Source: Aedes albopictus (taxonomy: Eukaryota; Arthropoda; Insecta; Diptera; Culicidae). Taken from it: a stretch of 64,000 bases of DNA. Position 1 is the stretch's first letter; every line of letters starts with the position of its first letter. Under the pieces are notes generated by a model. That model was given only the letters and a program-made list of their open reading frames with translations, ran no database searches and was not told where the DNA came from. Positions 9,768-19,110 of this stretch are shown piece by piece. The stretch is from positions 254,780,733 through 254,844,732 of the forward strand of contig NC_085137.1 in assembly GCF_035046485.1 (NCBI RefSeq), given 5' to 3'. Position numbers and translations under genes: made by a program.

Positions 9768-10455
9768 CTTTTTTCGTGAACGAAATACAGAAAATGTGGC
9801 TGCTCTGCCATAACCGCCATGCGATTTTCGGGCGGTTTCAATTTCGTCTTGAAAGTCTGACCAAAGACCGTAAACCATTAGACGCAGCAGTTCACAGTTA
9901 AACCACCGCGAAAGTTAAACATTGAATTAAATGCTCTGGCTGTTTTCCTACTCTCCAAATCGACCTATGTGGCGCTAGCTTCTATGCGCGAACAATCGCT
10001 AAAAAGTAAATCATAAGGAATGTTCAGTGTTCAATTGACTTCGAAACAAAGTAAAAATATGTTAAATGATAAGAGTGCTTGTTTGTTTATCATACATTAT
10101 TAAAAAATAATAATAAAAAACGATAAATTTTTTGTTACAACACAAGTTTTTCGAAAATTATTCATCATTAAACGTACTGTAATTTGCACAGCACACTCAC
10201 CATCACCACTGTTGTCGATAAATGACACTTTTACAATAAAAAATGGTGATCGTTATGTATCTTAACCATACAATTTTGAGAAAATTTTCATAGATTTTTT
10301 AATTTGATGTCAAATGAATTACAATAAAAATACAATAACATTTGTTCATCAGAGACTCGTTACGCAGATTGCAGCTGGCCGTATATCAGCCAAATATTTC
10401 ACCAAAATTGGCTTTTAGGCAGATCTATTATAGGATGTAGTTCTGGTAAGCTATG
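9768..10455. other. AT-rich spacer with an old dispersed repeat
   Basis: About 9936-10010 matches, inverted, the sequence at 23735-23825 (a segment with TGGCGCTAGCTTCTATGCGCG). This shows an older dispersed repeat. Nothing else identifiable before the LTR at 10456. Confidence 0.4.
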
Positions 10456-10642
10456 TGTGGTGATTCCGAGTAATCATAGTAGGCCTAACGTTCAGAGGAG
10501 CAGTCTAGCAGAGAGTCCGTTTGTGGATGCACGCATACGCGTGGTCCGTTTGTGGATGCATACTGTCACTTTCAAGTAGTACAATAAATAACTTCAATTG
10601 ATTAATCCAGTAGTTTCTAATTAATTAGTGCACAATACCACA
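10456..10642 (+). repeat. 5' LTR (187 bp), TGTGGT...ACCACA
   Basis: Begins TGTGGT and ends with the inverse ACCACA, the expected short inverted termini of an LTR. It contains a tandem pair of CCGTTTGTGGATGCA motifs and an AATAAA (about 10583). No second copy exists in the window, so the borders rest on termini and on the binding site that follows. Confidence 0.65.
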
Positions 10643-10646
10643 TATT

Positions 10647-10662
10647 TGGCGACGAGACGAAC
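10647..10662 (+). promoter_or_regulatory. Primer-binding-site candidate (TGGCGACGAG)
   Basis: Starts five bases after the LTR. TGG matches the tRNA 3' CCA. TGGCGACGAG fits my recollection of the 3' end of insect tRNA-Ser(GCU), a primer used by Mag-type elements. The tRNA match is from memory and should be checked. Confidence 0.55.
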
Positions 10663-10824
10663 CAGCAGCGTTTTGGAAGTATTCAGTAAGTACAATCTAA
10701 CATTTTTTTTACAAATGTTGGGACATCATACGTGAAAAAAATCAAGCCAAACAAGTAGTTGCCTAGGCAACGAACGTGGTCCGCTGAATTGGAAAAAAAT
10801 ACAAACAAGTTCCTTCATAAGGGA

Positions 10825-11195
10825 CTGCCTCAGGAACGGATTTCATCCGTTGAGTCAGGCGAAAAAGTATTCAAGTTCAATCTTAAAGATGAACTGCCTC
10901 AGGGGCGGATTTATCCGTCGCGTTAGGCGAAAAATATGAAGCCCTCCTCAATGGTGGACTGCCTCGGGAACGGATTATGTCCGTTGTGTTAGGCGAAAAA
11001 TATGAAGCCCACCTTAATGGTGGACTGCCTCGGGAACGGATTCTGTCCGTTGTGTTAGGCGATAAAATTTCCAAGTCCACGCCAAGGTGGACTGCCTCGG
11101 GAACAGATTCTGTCCGTTGCGTTAGGCGACAAGATTTCTAAGTTCACGCTAAAGCTGGACTGCCTCAGGAACGGTTTTCGTTGAGTCAGGCGATT
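10825..11195 (+). repeat. Six tandem ~67-bp leader repeats, each with a hairpin
   Basis: Units start at 10825, 10894, 10959, 11025, 11092 and 11160 (spacing 65-69 bp). Each holds CTGCCT, then AACGGA, a short loop, TCCGTT and AGGCGA. AACGGA pairs with TCCGTT, and GCCT with AGGC. In unit 2 the outer A of AACGGA is G and its partner T is C, and the next pair becomes G-U, so pairing is kept. Unit 6 has lost part of the stem. The position in the untranslated leader suggests a role in RNA packaging, dimerisation or translation, which is inference. Confidence 0.8.
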
Positions 11196-11330
11196 ATGGG
11201 TAGTCCATAGCAGCTCGATAATGGGTCCATAGCAACGCTTTTCTGTGGTTAGACAAATAATAAACATTGTTACTAAGGGTATCAATCAGATGATAAACAA
11301 AACGACAAATTTGAAGATTTCCCAAAATTT

Positions 11331-11385
11331 GTAAGAAATACTGTTTGAATGAAATTGTCGATATAATTATTTAATAATTCTTCAG
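11331..11385 (+). other. Intron-like segment in the leader, 55 bp
   Basis: Begins GTAAGAAATA and ends TTCTTCAG two bases before the gag ATG (11388). TTTAATAA gives a plausible branch site. The length matches minimal dipteran introns. Splicing is inferred from motifs only. Confidence 0.55.
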
Positions 11386-11387
11386 AA

Positions 11388-12785
11388 ATGGAAGAACAAC
11401 TGTTCAAGCTACCCCCGTTCGAATGTGAAAGTGTTCCAATTACGGAGCTCAGGAACAAATGGTTCGACTACAAGAAGCAGTTCGAATACATCGCTGCCGC
11501 TCTGGGCAGAAAGAAAAAGAAGAAGCTGAAAAATATATTCCTTGCTGTTGCTGGGCGTGAACTCCAGCGAGTGTATGAGAGCCTGCCCGAGGATAACCAA
11601 GGAATCAGTGAGGAAGAAGAAGACGAGTTCGATCGCATGATTCGCAGGCTCGACAATTACTTTGCTCCCAAACAGCATGACACCTTCGAGAGGCATACGT
11701 TCTGGACTCAAAAACCGGTCGTTGGAGAAACACTGGATAAGTTCCTGCTGCGTGCCAAAGTCATGGCCAATAAATGTCGTTTCGGATCATCGGAGAAAGA
11801 AAGCAGAGATGCAGCAGTTATCGACAAGATTGTTATGCTGGCGCCCCCTGAGCTCCGGCGAAAGATTTTGGAAAAGCCCAATATCACCTTGGATGATCTC
11901 ACCACCCTCGTCAATACCCACTTATCCGTACAGCACCAGATACGCGAGCTTGGTCAACATGTGTCAGGTACAGGAACATTGCAGCTAGCGAACCGTGCGA
12001 ATACGTTCGTCAACAAAATATCTACGGATAGTGACAGGTCACGTTCGGCGAACAAACGTTCCGCTGTGGATTGTGATCGCTGTGGGTTCAGAGCTCATAA
12101 GCCTGAAGTGAAATGCCCAGCCAAAGACAATAAATGCCACCACTGCAACCGTATTGGTCATTTCGCCAAAAAGTGTCATTTTGGTTCTAACAAAGGCACA
12201 TGGAAGCGCAAGTCTTCATCTGAAAATCAATACAGCCGTGGTCCCAAAACACCAAAGGTTAACGCTGTAGACGAGATTGAGACTCCAGTCGTACAGACTC
12301 CACATGCCATGAAGCCAGAAACGCGTCCAGAAGTTCAAGGATCTTTCGTCTATGCAATTAGCGATAACCATGACGAGATGGTGTGGTGCAGGGTGGAAAA
12401 CATACTCGTCGAAATGATGATCGATTCAGGCAGCAAGTACAACATCATTGATGAGCAGACGTGGAATTTCATGAAGTGCAGGAATGCCGCCGTGAACAAC
12501 GTGAGGCCGTCCACCAAGCAACTATCAGCATATGCACAACAAAAATCATTAGACATATTGTGCACGTTCGAGGCAGAAATAGCGGTCGTGGAGGGCAACT
12601 GCCTCAGTTTCGTTACTACTTTTTATGTGGTAAAAGATGGAAAACAGAATTTGCTGGGTAGAGACGCAGCAAAGCAATTAGGAGTACTGTTGATCGGTTT
12701 GCCTAGCGTCATCAACCCGGCGACAATCCAGCAAGTATCAGAGAGCATTATTGACAAGTTTCCTGTAATTAAAGGTAGTTATTAG
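11388..12785 (+). CDS. Gag plus aspartic protease of the Mag-type element
   Basis: 465-residue polyprotein: structural Gag that forms the particle and binds RNA, followed by the protease that matures it. An N-terminal helical capsid-like region covers about residues 1-215. Two Cys/His motifs follow at about 228-262; the second is a classic CCHC knuckle (CHHCNRIGHFAKKC). The protease active site is at about 343-348 (MIDSGS, DSG type). The ATG at 11388 directly follows the leader intron. The frame closes with KGSY-stop inside the intron-like segment at 12775-12831, so this product forms only if that intron is kept. No defects in this part. Confidence 0.85.
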   Translation: MEEQLFKLPPFECESVPITELRNKWFDYKKQFEYIAAALGRKKKKKLKNIFLAVAGRELQRVYESLPEDNQGISEEEEDEFDRMIRRLDNYFAPKQHDTFERHTFWTQKPVVGETLDKFLLRAKVMANKCRFGSSEKESRDAAVIDKIVMLAPPELRRKILEKPNITLDDLTTLVNTHLSVQHQIRELGQHVSGTGTLQLANRANTFVNKISTDSDRSRSANKRSAVDCDRCGFRAHKPEVKCPAKDNKCHHCNRIGHFAKKCHFGSNKGTWKRKSSSENQYSRGPKTPKVNAVDEIETPVVQTPHAMKPETRPEVQGSFVYAISDNHDEMVWCRVENILVEMMIDSGSKYNIIDEQTWNFMKCRNAAVNNVRPSTKQLSAYAQQKSLDILCTFEAEIAVVEGNCLSFVTTFYVVKDGKQNLLGRDAAKQLGVLLIGLPSVINPATIQQVSESIIDKFPVIKGSY

Positions 12786-12831
12786 AACTTTTTATCAATA
12801 AAGGTATTATCTAATCACATCCTGTGTCCAG
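12775..12831 (+). other. Intron-like segment between protease and RT, 57 bp
   Basis: Donor AAAG|GTAGTT, branch CTAATCA (12811), acceptor TGTCCAG|GT. Removing it joins the protease frame to the RT frame in phase, and the joined sequence reads smoothly across the junction. Kept in, its TAG at 12783 ends Gag-protease. An AATAAA at about 12796 also lies inside it. Confidence 0.7.
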
Positions 12832-13114
12832 GTGTTAAAATTCGAATCAATATTGACGAGACCGTGACACCCGTTGCTCAGCATGTCCGTCGTGTACCAA
12901 TAGCACTCCGTCGACAAGTTGAAGATCAGCTCAATAGACTGCTGAATTCCGGCATCATTGAAAAAGTTAACGGTCCCAGCCCCTGGGTATCACCCGTTGT
13001 AATCGTTATCAAGGATAACGGCGATGTACGCCTATGCATTGACATGCGACGAGCGAATACTGCAATCAGACGAGAGTATCATATGATACCTACGCTTGAT
13101 GATCTTCTGGCAAG

Positions 13115-13180
13115 GTATTGTACTAGACGTTGTTAAATTTTAGTTGAATTGTATTATTACTAAATTAAGTCCACAATTAG
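13115..13180 (+). other. Intron-like segment inside RT, 66 bp
   Basis: Donor GCAAG|GTATTG, a perfect TACTAA branch sequence about 20 bases before the acceptor CACAATTAG|GT. Removing it restores the RT reading frame exactly between LDDLLAR and LNGSKWFSRLD. Exon junctions on both pol introns are AG|GT, the protosplice pattern. Confidence 0.75.
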
Positions 13181-13265
13181 GTTGAACGGCTCCAAATGGT
13201 TTTCTCGACTCGACATTAAGGATGCTTACCATCAAGTGGAACTGCACGAGTCGAGCCGGTATATA

Positions 13266-14561
13266 CCCAAGTAACCATGGTGCTGAAGCCTTATTGCATG
13301 CAGATATACGGTGTATTTAGTGCAATCATTACTTTACATGCAGACTTAAGGTTGATTTAAACTGGAAGTGGGCAATTATAGAATCAAATTACGATTATAC
13401 TGGTATAATCTTGAAGCAGCCGCATAATTGCCCATTTCCACTTTAAATCAACTTTAAGTTTGCATGTAAAGTAATGATTGCTCTAAGTACACCGTATATC
13501 TGCATGCAATAAGGCAGTGGTCACCAAATTGCGGCCCTCGACCAGGTTTTGTGCGGCCCGCAGGCTGATTTTGAAATGTATTAGGAAGTAGCCTACTCAT
13601 AGATTCCATAATGAAAATCTGTAATTTCAATATATTTTAAAACTTTCATGAGAGTGAATATTAACTACTGATCATGGAGAGTTTTTCAAAAGAAATAAGA
13701 TTTTTGAAAGTTTTACATACAGTAAAATACTAATTTTTCGAATTTTGTTCCAAAAATATTCGAAACTGTGTGTTTCGCTTAAATAATGAGTTAAGGATAA
13801 ATTTTACAGATTCTCTTCCATGGATTTTGGAGTTGTGGCAGAACTTGTCAGTAGTTATTTGTTTAATTTCAAGAAAATAAAATTAAAATAATGACCATTT
13901 TGTTTTTTATTGGCTAAAAAATTCCTTGTAATAGATATAACTTAAAATTTCAATACTTTTACCAGGAGACTATTCAAAACCACTTTACAATTTTTGCCTG
14001 GGCAAGATTGGGTAATCTTTATTCGCCTAGCAATACTTTTGGAAATTCTTCTTAAAATATATATTCTATATAGGCTACAAATACACATTGTTCAGAAAAT
14101 CATGTTTGCAGGTTTTTCTTCATTGGCTCTCTAAGAAATTACACAAGATAAACTTAAAAAAATCATCAAGGGGTTCCACAATAGTATCTCCAGGCAGTTT
14201 ATGTGAATTTCATCCGAGAACCCTGAAATTCCTACAAATAATTCTGAAATTTCTTAAAATTCACGAAGTTTCAAAAAACCTCACAGTTCCAAAATTGCTT
14301 TAAATAAAGGATTCGATATACTTTTCAGGAAATCCCTAAGCTACAGAAAAAAACTCAGAAATGCTGTTTAGATCTTTATTCCTTGTACAATATTTTCAAA
14401 AAATCGACAAATGGATTTTGTGTTGAATCTTGAAAATAGTTGAAAATAAACTCTTGAACGACTTGCGGCCCGCATTCTCTATTCAAAATTCAATTTTGGC
14501 CCGCAAAGACAGTTAGGCTGAGGATCACTGCAATAAGGCTTCAGCACCGTGGTTACTTGGG
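13266..14561. mobile_element. CCCAAGTAACC MITE inside RT (carrying a hAT element)
   Basis: A palindromic MITE of ~272 bp, expanded to 1296 bp by a nested hAT element. Ends are CCCAAGTAACC and GGTTACTTGGG with TA duplications (13264-13265, 14562-14563). Removing it and one TA restores the RT frame, so it inserted after the Mag-type element did. Confidence 0.9.
13515..14530. mobile_element. Non-autonomous hAT element (1016 bp), 8-bp TSD CAATAAGG
   Basis: Starts CAGTGGTCACCAAATTGCGG and ends GAGGATCACTG, hAT-type CAGTG termini with subterminal GCGGCCCGC motifs near both ends (13531, 14465). The 8-bp duplication CAATAAGG is at 13507-13514 and 14531-14538, inside the host MITE arm. The interior is AT-rich and has no transposase frame. 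Confidence 0.85.
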
Positions 14562-15855
14562 TAACGACATTCATTACCCACCTTGGAATGTTTCGATACA
14601 CCAGGTTGATGTTTGGGATCTGCAGTGCTTCAGAACATTTCCAGCGCATAATCGAGCAGATTTTAAGCAGCTGCGAAAACTCCTTTAACTTTCAAGACGA
14701 TATATTCATACACGGAAAGACAGAGGCAGAGCATGACGCTGCTCTTGAGCGTGTTTTGCGTACACTGGAGGCACACAATGTCGTTTTGAACACGAAGAAA
14801 TGCAAATTCAAGGTCACGGAAACAGAATTCTTGGGTCATGACATTTCTCAGCAAGGCGTTAGACCAACGGAGGACAAAGTAATGGCGGTGCAGCAATTTA
14901 GATCGCCTACGTCTGCCGAAGAAGTCCGCAGTTTTTTGGGTCTCGTTGGCTATGTTGGAAGATTTATCCCCGATTTAGCTACCAAAACATTCGATCTTCG
15001 ACAATTGACAATCAGCGGTCAGAAGTTCGATTGGTCGACGAAACATGAAATAGCGTTCAACAATTTGAAACGAGCAGTATGCTCAGCCCCAACACTCAGA
15101 TTCTTCGATAACAACCGTCGAACAAGAGTGATTGCGGATGCGTCGCCGGTCGGTTTAGGTGCCGTATTAATACAGTTTGAAGACGAATGTGATGATAAAC
15201 CAATTGTCATTTCCTACGCCAGCAAAAGCCTTTCGCCAACAGAACGTCGATATTGTCAAACAGAAAAAGAAGCGCTGGCGATAGTTTGGAGCGTTGAAAA
15301 GTTCAAGTTATTCTTACTTGGGAGAGACTTTGAACTCGAAACCGACCATCGTCCATTAACCGCAATCTTCAAGCCGACGTCACTACCTCCAGGCCGCATT
15401 GGAGATGGGTGCTTAGACTACAACCTTTCAAATTTAGGATTGTGTATAGGCCCGGAAAGCAGAATATAGCAGATCCTTTATCTCGTCTCTCTCTGACGGC
15501 AGATAACGAAGACGTAGACAAATGCGACGATCAACTGTACAAGCGCTATCACGGAATCTGTAGCTGTAGATGTTTCGGAGATCAAGAATGCACTGGAAAC
15601 AGACCCTGAGTTACTTCTCGTCAAGGATGCTTTGTTGACTTCGGGTTGGGCTGATGATGCTGTTAGAAGCGGTGCCAAGAAGTACATACCCTTTCAAAAC
15701 GACCTAACTCTCCTCGAAGGATACGTGGTTCGTGGATGCAGAATCGTCATTCCTCAAGATCTACGCGGTAGAATGCAGCAGCTGGCTCACGAAGGCCACC
15801 CAGGGGAGACACTGATGATATCGCGACTACGTGACAGGGTTTGGTGGCCAGGCAT

Positions 15856-16127
15856 CCCAAGTAACCACGGTGCTGAAGCCTTATTGCATGCAGATATACG
15901 GTGTACTTAGAGCAATCATTACTTTACATGCAAACATAAAGTTGATTTAAAGTGGAAATGGGCAATTATGCGACTGCTTCAAGATTATACCAGTATAATC
16001 CTAATTTGATTCTATAATTGCCCACTTCCACTTTAAATCAACTTTAAGTTTGCATGTAAAGTAATGATTGCACTAAATACACCGTATATCTGCATGTAAT
16101 AAGGCTTCAGCACTGTGGTTACTTGGG
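15856..16127. mobile_element. CCCAAGTAACC MITE, full-length copy (272 bp)
   Basis: Near-perfect palindrome with both termini present. It is the same length as the copy at 40547-40818. It abuts the truncated integrase of the Mag-type element; the flanks do not show a clean TA duplication, suggesting later rearrangement. Confidence 0.8.
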
Positions 16128-16351
16128 TATTTAGTGCAATCATTACTTTACATGCAAACTTAAAGTTGATTTAAAGTGGAAGTGGGCAATTATAGAATCA
16201 AATTAGGATTATACTGGTATAATCTTGAAGCAGTCGCATAATTGCCCATTTCCACTTTAAATCAACTTTATGTTTGCATGTAAAGTAATGATTGCTCTAA
16301 GTACACCGTATATCTGCATGCAATAAGGCTTCAGCACCGTGGTTACTTGGG
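16128..16351. mobile_element. CCCAAGTAACC MITE, copy lacking the outer left arm (224 bp)
   Basis: Directly joined to the previous copy. Begins TATTTAGTGCAATC, i.e. inside the left arm, and runs to a complete right terminus. Confidence 0.75.
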
Positions 16352-16556
16352 TTTACATGCAAACTTAAAGTTGATTTAAAGTGGAAGTGGGCAATTATAG
16401 AATCAAATTAGGATTATACTGGTATAATCTTGAAGCAGTTGCATAATTGCCCATTTCCACTTTAAATCAACTTTATGTTTGCATGTAAAGTAATGATTGC
16501 TCTAAGTACACCGTATATCTGCATGCAATAAGGCTTCAGCACCGTGGTTACTTGGG
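16352..16556. mobile_element. CCCAAGTAACC MITE, further shortened copy (205 bp)
   Basis: Directly joined to the previous copy. Begins TTTACATGCAAAC, about 67 bp into the left arm, and ends with a complete GGTTACTTGGG. Confidence 0.75.
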
Positions 16557-16711
16557 AAATTCAATATTCACAAAAACTATTTACAATTAAAATTTTGAAG
16601 AACTATTTACTAGCGTGGGACACAAAAAGACATTTTACTCCTGTACACTTTTTGAGTTCCATTTTGGTCCCATATCAACTGTGCAAAATTTCAGATCGAT
16701 CGGAGAAACTA

Positions 16712-16916
16712 CCCAAGTAACCACGGTGCTGAAGCCTTATTGCATGCAGATATACGGTGTACTTAGAGCAATCATTACTTTACATGCAAACATAAAGTTG
16801 ATTTAAAGTGGAAATGGGCAATTATGCGACTGCTTCAAGATTATACCAGTATAATCCTAATTTGATTCTATAATTGCCCACTTCCACTTTAAATCAACTT
16901 TAAGTTTGCATGTAAA
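16712..16916. mobile_element. CCCAAGTAACC MITE, right-truncated copy (205 bp)
   Basis: Complete left terminus after TA; ends at TTTGCATGTAAA, the mirror image of the break in the 16352-16556 copy. The two truncated copies face each other across a 155-bp spacer (16557-16711). Confidence 0.75.
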
Positions 16917-17669
16917 AATTATTTATGAGAAAAAAAGTAACAGCTATTTCATTCATTATATTATTTTTTAGTAAATTGGTCTAACTTTAATATGCTTCCC
17001 ATTAGTTTTTGGTTATTTGTTTACTTCCTGTCAAAACATATTCATATTGAAGTCAATTAGAGAGAATTCAAATAAACTATAATTACCATCTCGAACTTTG
17101 AAGCGATGTTGAAATTTTCGATAATTTGGTGTTGCATCAGAAAAATAATCTAGACGCTAAAATTTTCGACCGTGTTAACAATTTTATGTTATGTCAAAGG
17201 TTTTGAAAACATTGCATTTGGTTCATTGAATCCGGAGATATCAAGCATAATTTTTCAAATCGACGTATCTAAGTTTTTCACTGATCTGAGTAAATTCATG
17301 GTCAATGTTGACGACCATTTCACTAAAATAGTTTTTTATAAAAAGACTTTTCATAAGTTTTTTCGTGCTTAACATCACCAGGGATATAGCACGCACTAGG
17401 TAAGAAACAAAACCTACTCATTCCATATCATTTTCACAATGAATTTTGACAAAAATACACATACACCGGGTTGGTTCGAGATACGTCATGCCAGATACGT
17501 CGCTTTTGTATGGTGCCAGTTTGGTGTATCTGTTACATTTGATTTTGGCTAGATACGTCGTTTGGTTTTCTCATATATCAAAACGGTGTATCTATCAGTA
17601 AAGTTGTAAACATCAAAATAGTTAGATACGTCGTTTTGAACAATATACTTAGTTAAACAAATTAAAGCC
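16917..17669. other. AT-rich non-coding; cluster of AGATACGTCG motifs
   Basis: No gene. Around 17468-17640 the motif (A)GATACGTCG recurs several times with GGTGTATCT between, suggesting an eroded palindromic element. Borders are not clear. Confidence 0.4.
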
Positions 17670-17965
17670 TAGTATGCACCTGGTAAGAAAAGCACTCAAG
17701 AAAAATCCCTCTAATTACCAAAGGAATTTTGACAACTGATTAGTATGGGAGGAAATGTCAGTTTTCCTTGGGGAATAATTGAACGGAACATTTTTCCGCA
17801 AGGAAAAGTGACAGCTCCATTTGATTTGCCCGGCAGGCGTTACGAGTGTTACACAATTTTCATTTCTTTTCAGCTGCGGACCGCTCAAGAAATTTTGACA
17901 ACGAAATCATTTCTTGACCGTTTCTTGTCCTATCCTTTTCCACAGTACTTTTTAGGTGCGTACTA
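17670..17965. mobile_element. TA-target MITE with TAGTATGCACCT ends
   Basis: Ends TAGTATGCACCT and AGGTGCGTACTA are inverted repeats with two mismatches, bounded by TA. Interior ~300 bp without a transposase. Confidence 0.5.
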
Positions 17966-18036
17966 CACTTAAGCAATAAATCATCAAACAGTGATATGGG
18001 TTCTTCAATTTGCTTTATGAATCATGCATGCAGCAG

Positions 18037-18211
18037 CAAGGGGAATGACATATCCTTTTCTAACCGGAATATCCGCATTTATCCGTTTCTAACCGTCGCT
18101 AACCGTTGCTAAGCGAGCTGCTAAGTGAGCAGAAGTTAGACGCGGTTAGCGACGGTTAGAAACGGATAAATGCGGATATTCCGGTTAGAAAAGGATATGT
18201 CATTCCCCTTG
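18037..18211. mobile_element. 175-bp palindromic hAT-type MITE, copy 1
   Basis: Begins CAAGGGGAATGACATATCC and ends with its reverse complement; almost the whole element is an inverted repeat built of ACCGTCGCTAACCG-like blocks. It is flanked by the 8-bp duplication TGCAGCAG (18029-18036, 18212-18219). Confidence 0.9.
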
Positions 18212-18303
18212 TGCAGCAGTTAACCCGGATTTGTTTACATTCTCGAGTTACGTCGGATTGAAAAGTTATGCTTGATATAACAAATTCAAAGTTGGCTATC
18301 GGA

Positions 18304-18478
18304 CAAGGGGAATGACATATCCTTTTCTAACCGGAATATCCGCATTTATCCGTTTCTAACCGTCGCTAACCGCGTCTAACTTCTGCTCACTTAGCAGCTC
18401 GCTTAGCAACGGTTAGCGACGGTTAGAAACGGATAAATGCGGATATTCCGGTTAGAAAAGGATATGTCATTCCCCTTG
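18304..18478. mobile_element. 175-bp palindromic hAT-type MITE, copy 2 (inverted)
   Basis: Same element in the opposite orientation only 92 bp after copy 1, with its own 8-bp duplication CTATCGGA (18296-18303, 18479-18486). The distinct duplications show two separate insertions. Confidence 0.9.
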
Positions 18479-18486
18479 CTATCGGA

Positions 18487-19110
18487 TGATTATGACTTTT
18501 TCTAGAATCTTTTTAACTTCATGTGGAATAGCCCGATGTTTCCCAAATTTTGACCATTGATACACAACTAGTTGATCAACTTCCAGTAAACATTTTAGAT
18601 AATTCGTGCAGTAATCTATAGTGCCGAATAGGGTCCTAAAATTAAAGACGAAATCTCGCTTATATTGAATAATACGATCAAGCATGGTATTCTAATCGAA
18701 ATTGTACTTTACTCGAACTTGAAAAACAAAGGAATAATGAGAAAATTCGAAATAAGTAAAATGGTAAATAGTTCTACTTTGACATTTGAGGTCTACCTTG
18801 TGTGACTGAGCTCGACATTTTTCGCACTGGGATTTCAAAAATGTTCCTATCTGACATACACGGTGAAAAAAAATTACTCAAAGTATGTGTTATAAGCTAG
18901 GGACGAGACAAAAGGCTAAAAAAATAAAAATTATATATTTTCAACTACGGTTAATAAAAACGTCAAAAATTGAGTAAATATGTACTCTTGAACCATATAT
19001 TGTGGTTTAAAACAAGAAACTCGATAGGACTTTAGGAGCCTATTGCCAAAAAAAGCTACGATCAAAACCTCTGGTTTTCGTCTCCTATCCATTGTTGTGT
19101 AATATATGCA
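18487..19110. other. AT-rich, no feature seen
   Basis: No gene, TIR element or structured repeat that I can support. Confidence 0.35.

Larger units (their letters stand above)
10456..15855 (+). mobile_element. Mag-type Ty3/gypsy LTR retrotransposon, 3'-truncated and interrupted
   Basis: In order: 5' LTR (10456-10642), a primer-binding-like site, a leader with six hairpin repeats, gag with zinc knuckles, an aspartic protease, RT, RNase H and the start of integrase. The integrase stops at its zinc-binding domain (HEGHPGETLMISRL, VWWPGI), where a MITE cluster begins at 15856; no 3' LTR is present in the window. The RT is split by a MITE at 13266-14561. Three GT-AG intron-like segments (11331-11385, 12775-12831, 13115-13180) break the coding sequence. 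Two small frameshifts occur near 15403 and 15540. This is a dead copy, but gag-protease is intact. Confidence 0.85.
12832..15855 (+). pseudogene. Pol of the Mag-type element (RT, RNase H, integrase start), broken
   Basis: RT begins after the first pol intron (VRRVPIALRRQVEDQL, WVSPVVIVIKDNGDVRLCIDMRR). It crosses a second intron-like segment (13115-13180), reaches LDIKDAYHQVEL, is cut by a MITE (13266-14561), and resumes in phase with FITHLGMFRYTRL and the catalytic FQDD box (about 14690). RNase H follows (IADASPVGLGAVL, EKEALAIVWSVEKF, TDHRPLTAIF). A one-base loss near 15403 and another frame change near 15540 precede the integrase zinc-binding start (HEGHPGETLM). The sequence ends at 15855, so the catalytic core of integrase is absent. 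Non-functional in this copy. Confidence 0.85.

Noticed and set aside
10825..11195. CRISPR-like array (regular repeats with spacers)
   Set aside because: Repeats and spacers are both related between units, the host is a eukaryote, and the array lies in a retrotransposon leader.
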